6,603 bases of DNA from contig JAJLLM010000025.1 in assembly GCA_033837965.1 (NCBI GenBank), positions 1 to 6,603 of the forward strand, written 5' to 3'. The DNA is from Pseudazoarcus pumilus_A. Its GTDB lineage: Bacteria > Pseudomonadota > Gammaproteobacteria > Burkholderiales > Rhodocyclaceae. The notes beneath the pieces were generated by a model. It was given only the letters and a program-made list of their open reading frames with translations, had not been told where the DNA came from and did not search any database. Positions 6,224 through 6,603 of the stretch are shown piece after piece. Both the position numbers and the translations under genes were made by a program. Every line of letters begins with the position of its first letter. Position 1 is the stretch's first letter.

Positions 6224-6603
6224 GGCGTGGTCTCGCTCGGGGCGCGGTCCGCGAGCACGAAGGGCTCGGCGGTCAGGCGCTGGATTTCGATCAGGGCGCG
6301 ATGGAAGTCGCGGGCGGCGGCGATCCGGTCGCGGCGGGCAGACAGCAGCTCGGCTTGCAACTGCGCCCATTCCAGGTAGCTCAGGGCGCCAGCCCGGTAG
6401 GCTTGGCCGGCGGCCGCTTCGGCGCGCTCCAGCGCCGGCAGCACCGTGTTCGTGGTCTGGCGCACGGCCAGAGCATCGACTGCCAGGCGCCCGTGGGCCT
6501 CGGCAAGGGTGGCGCGCAGGTCCAGCTCCCCGGCTTCGCGTTCCAGGGCCAGGGCGTCGAGCTCGGCGCGAGCGGCGCGGATCCCTGGTTCGGCCCGGCG
6601 GCG
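6220..6603 (-). CDS. czcC: CzcC-type outer-membrane channel, C-terminal part (partial)
   Basis: The frame is open from the right window edge to a TGA at 6222-6220, giving the last 127 residues of an outer-membrane factor (TolC/NodT type). The sequence is rich in Ala, Arg, Glu and Leu heptad-like helix, as in the long periplasmic coiled coils of these channels. The stretch with YRAGALSYLEWAQLQAELL, followed by SARRDRIAAARDFHRALIEI, is the typical second-repeat pattern ending in a helix just before the C-terminus. Family members usually have 400-450 residues, so roughly two thirds of the protein, including signal peptide and most beta strands, lies outside. The tail after the last helix is short (AEPFVLADRAPSETTP). 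The stop overlaps the czcB start by 4 nt, placing it first among the visible operon genes. The assignment to CzcC depends partly on that context. Confidence 0.88.
   Translation of the reverse strand, partial: RRRAEPGIRAARAELDALALEREAGELDLRATLAEAHGRLAVDALAVRQTTNTVLPALERAEAAAGQAYRAGALSYLEWAQLQAELLSARRDRIAAARDFHRALIEIQRLTAEPFVLADRAPSETTP

Noticed and set aside
6224..6370. 49-codon N-terminal extension of CzcB
   Set aside because: The stretch is czcC coding sequence read in another frame, Arg/Pro-rich, and would bury the lipoprotein signal.

Overview
The window is GC-rich with strongly GC-biased third codon positions. This fits a gamma- or betaproteobacterium. A member of the Xanthomonadaceae/Lysobacteraceae is my best guess, but that rests on overall sequence character and not on a marker gene.

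The right three quarters (about 1431-6603, all on the minus strand) is a tightly packed heavy-metal efflux operon, read from right to left. It contains the C-terminal part of a CzcC-type outer-membrane channel (cut by the window edge), a CzcB-type lipoprotein adaptor, a CzcA-type HME-RND pump, and a YnfA/UPF0060 small membrane protein. Junctions are a 4-nt overlap (czcC/czcB), an 11-nt overlap (czcB/czcA) and a 10-nt gap in which the ynfA Shine-Dalgarno overlaps the czcA stop codon, so the four genes are probably co-transcribed and translationally coupled. Together CzcCBA would form a tripartite proton-driven system exporting divalent cations (Zn/Cd/Co/Ni class) across both membranes. Copper/silver is less likely, because the pump carries a DFG...DGA...IEN motif and lacks the CusA-type methionines. 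The operon promoter and any regulator lie beyond the right edge.

Downstream of ynfA, still on the minus strand, is a compact tyrosine recombinase (747-1367). It has a complete catalytic set, a very short N-terminal region and less GC-biased codon use than its neighbours. Its start codon sits just after a potential hairpin that holds the Shine-Dalgarno. Just past its stop is a perfect 14-bp palindrome.

The left end is on the plus strand. It has an unrecognised open 3' end of a possible gene (2-208) and a well-formed gene for a small secreted four-cysteine protein of unknown function (369-650), which converges on the recombinase gene. Metal efflux next to a recombinase suggests accessory or mobile DNA. 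No complete mobile-element boundary, RNA gene or CRISPR array is visible.
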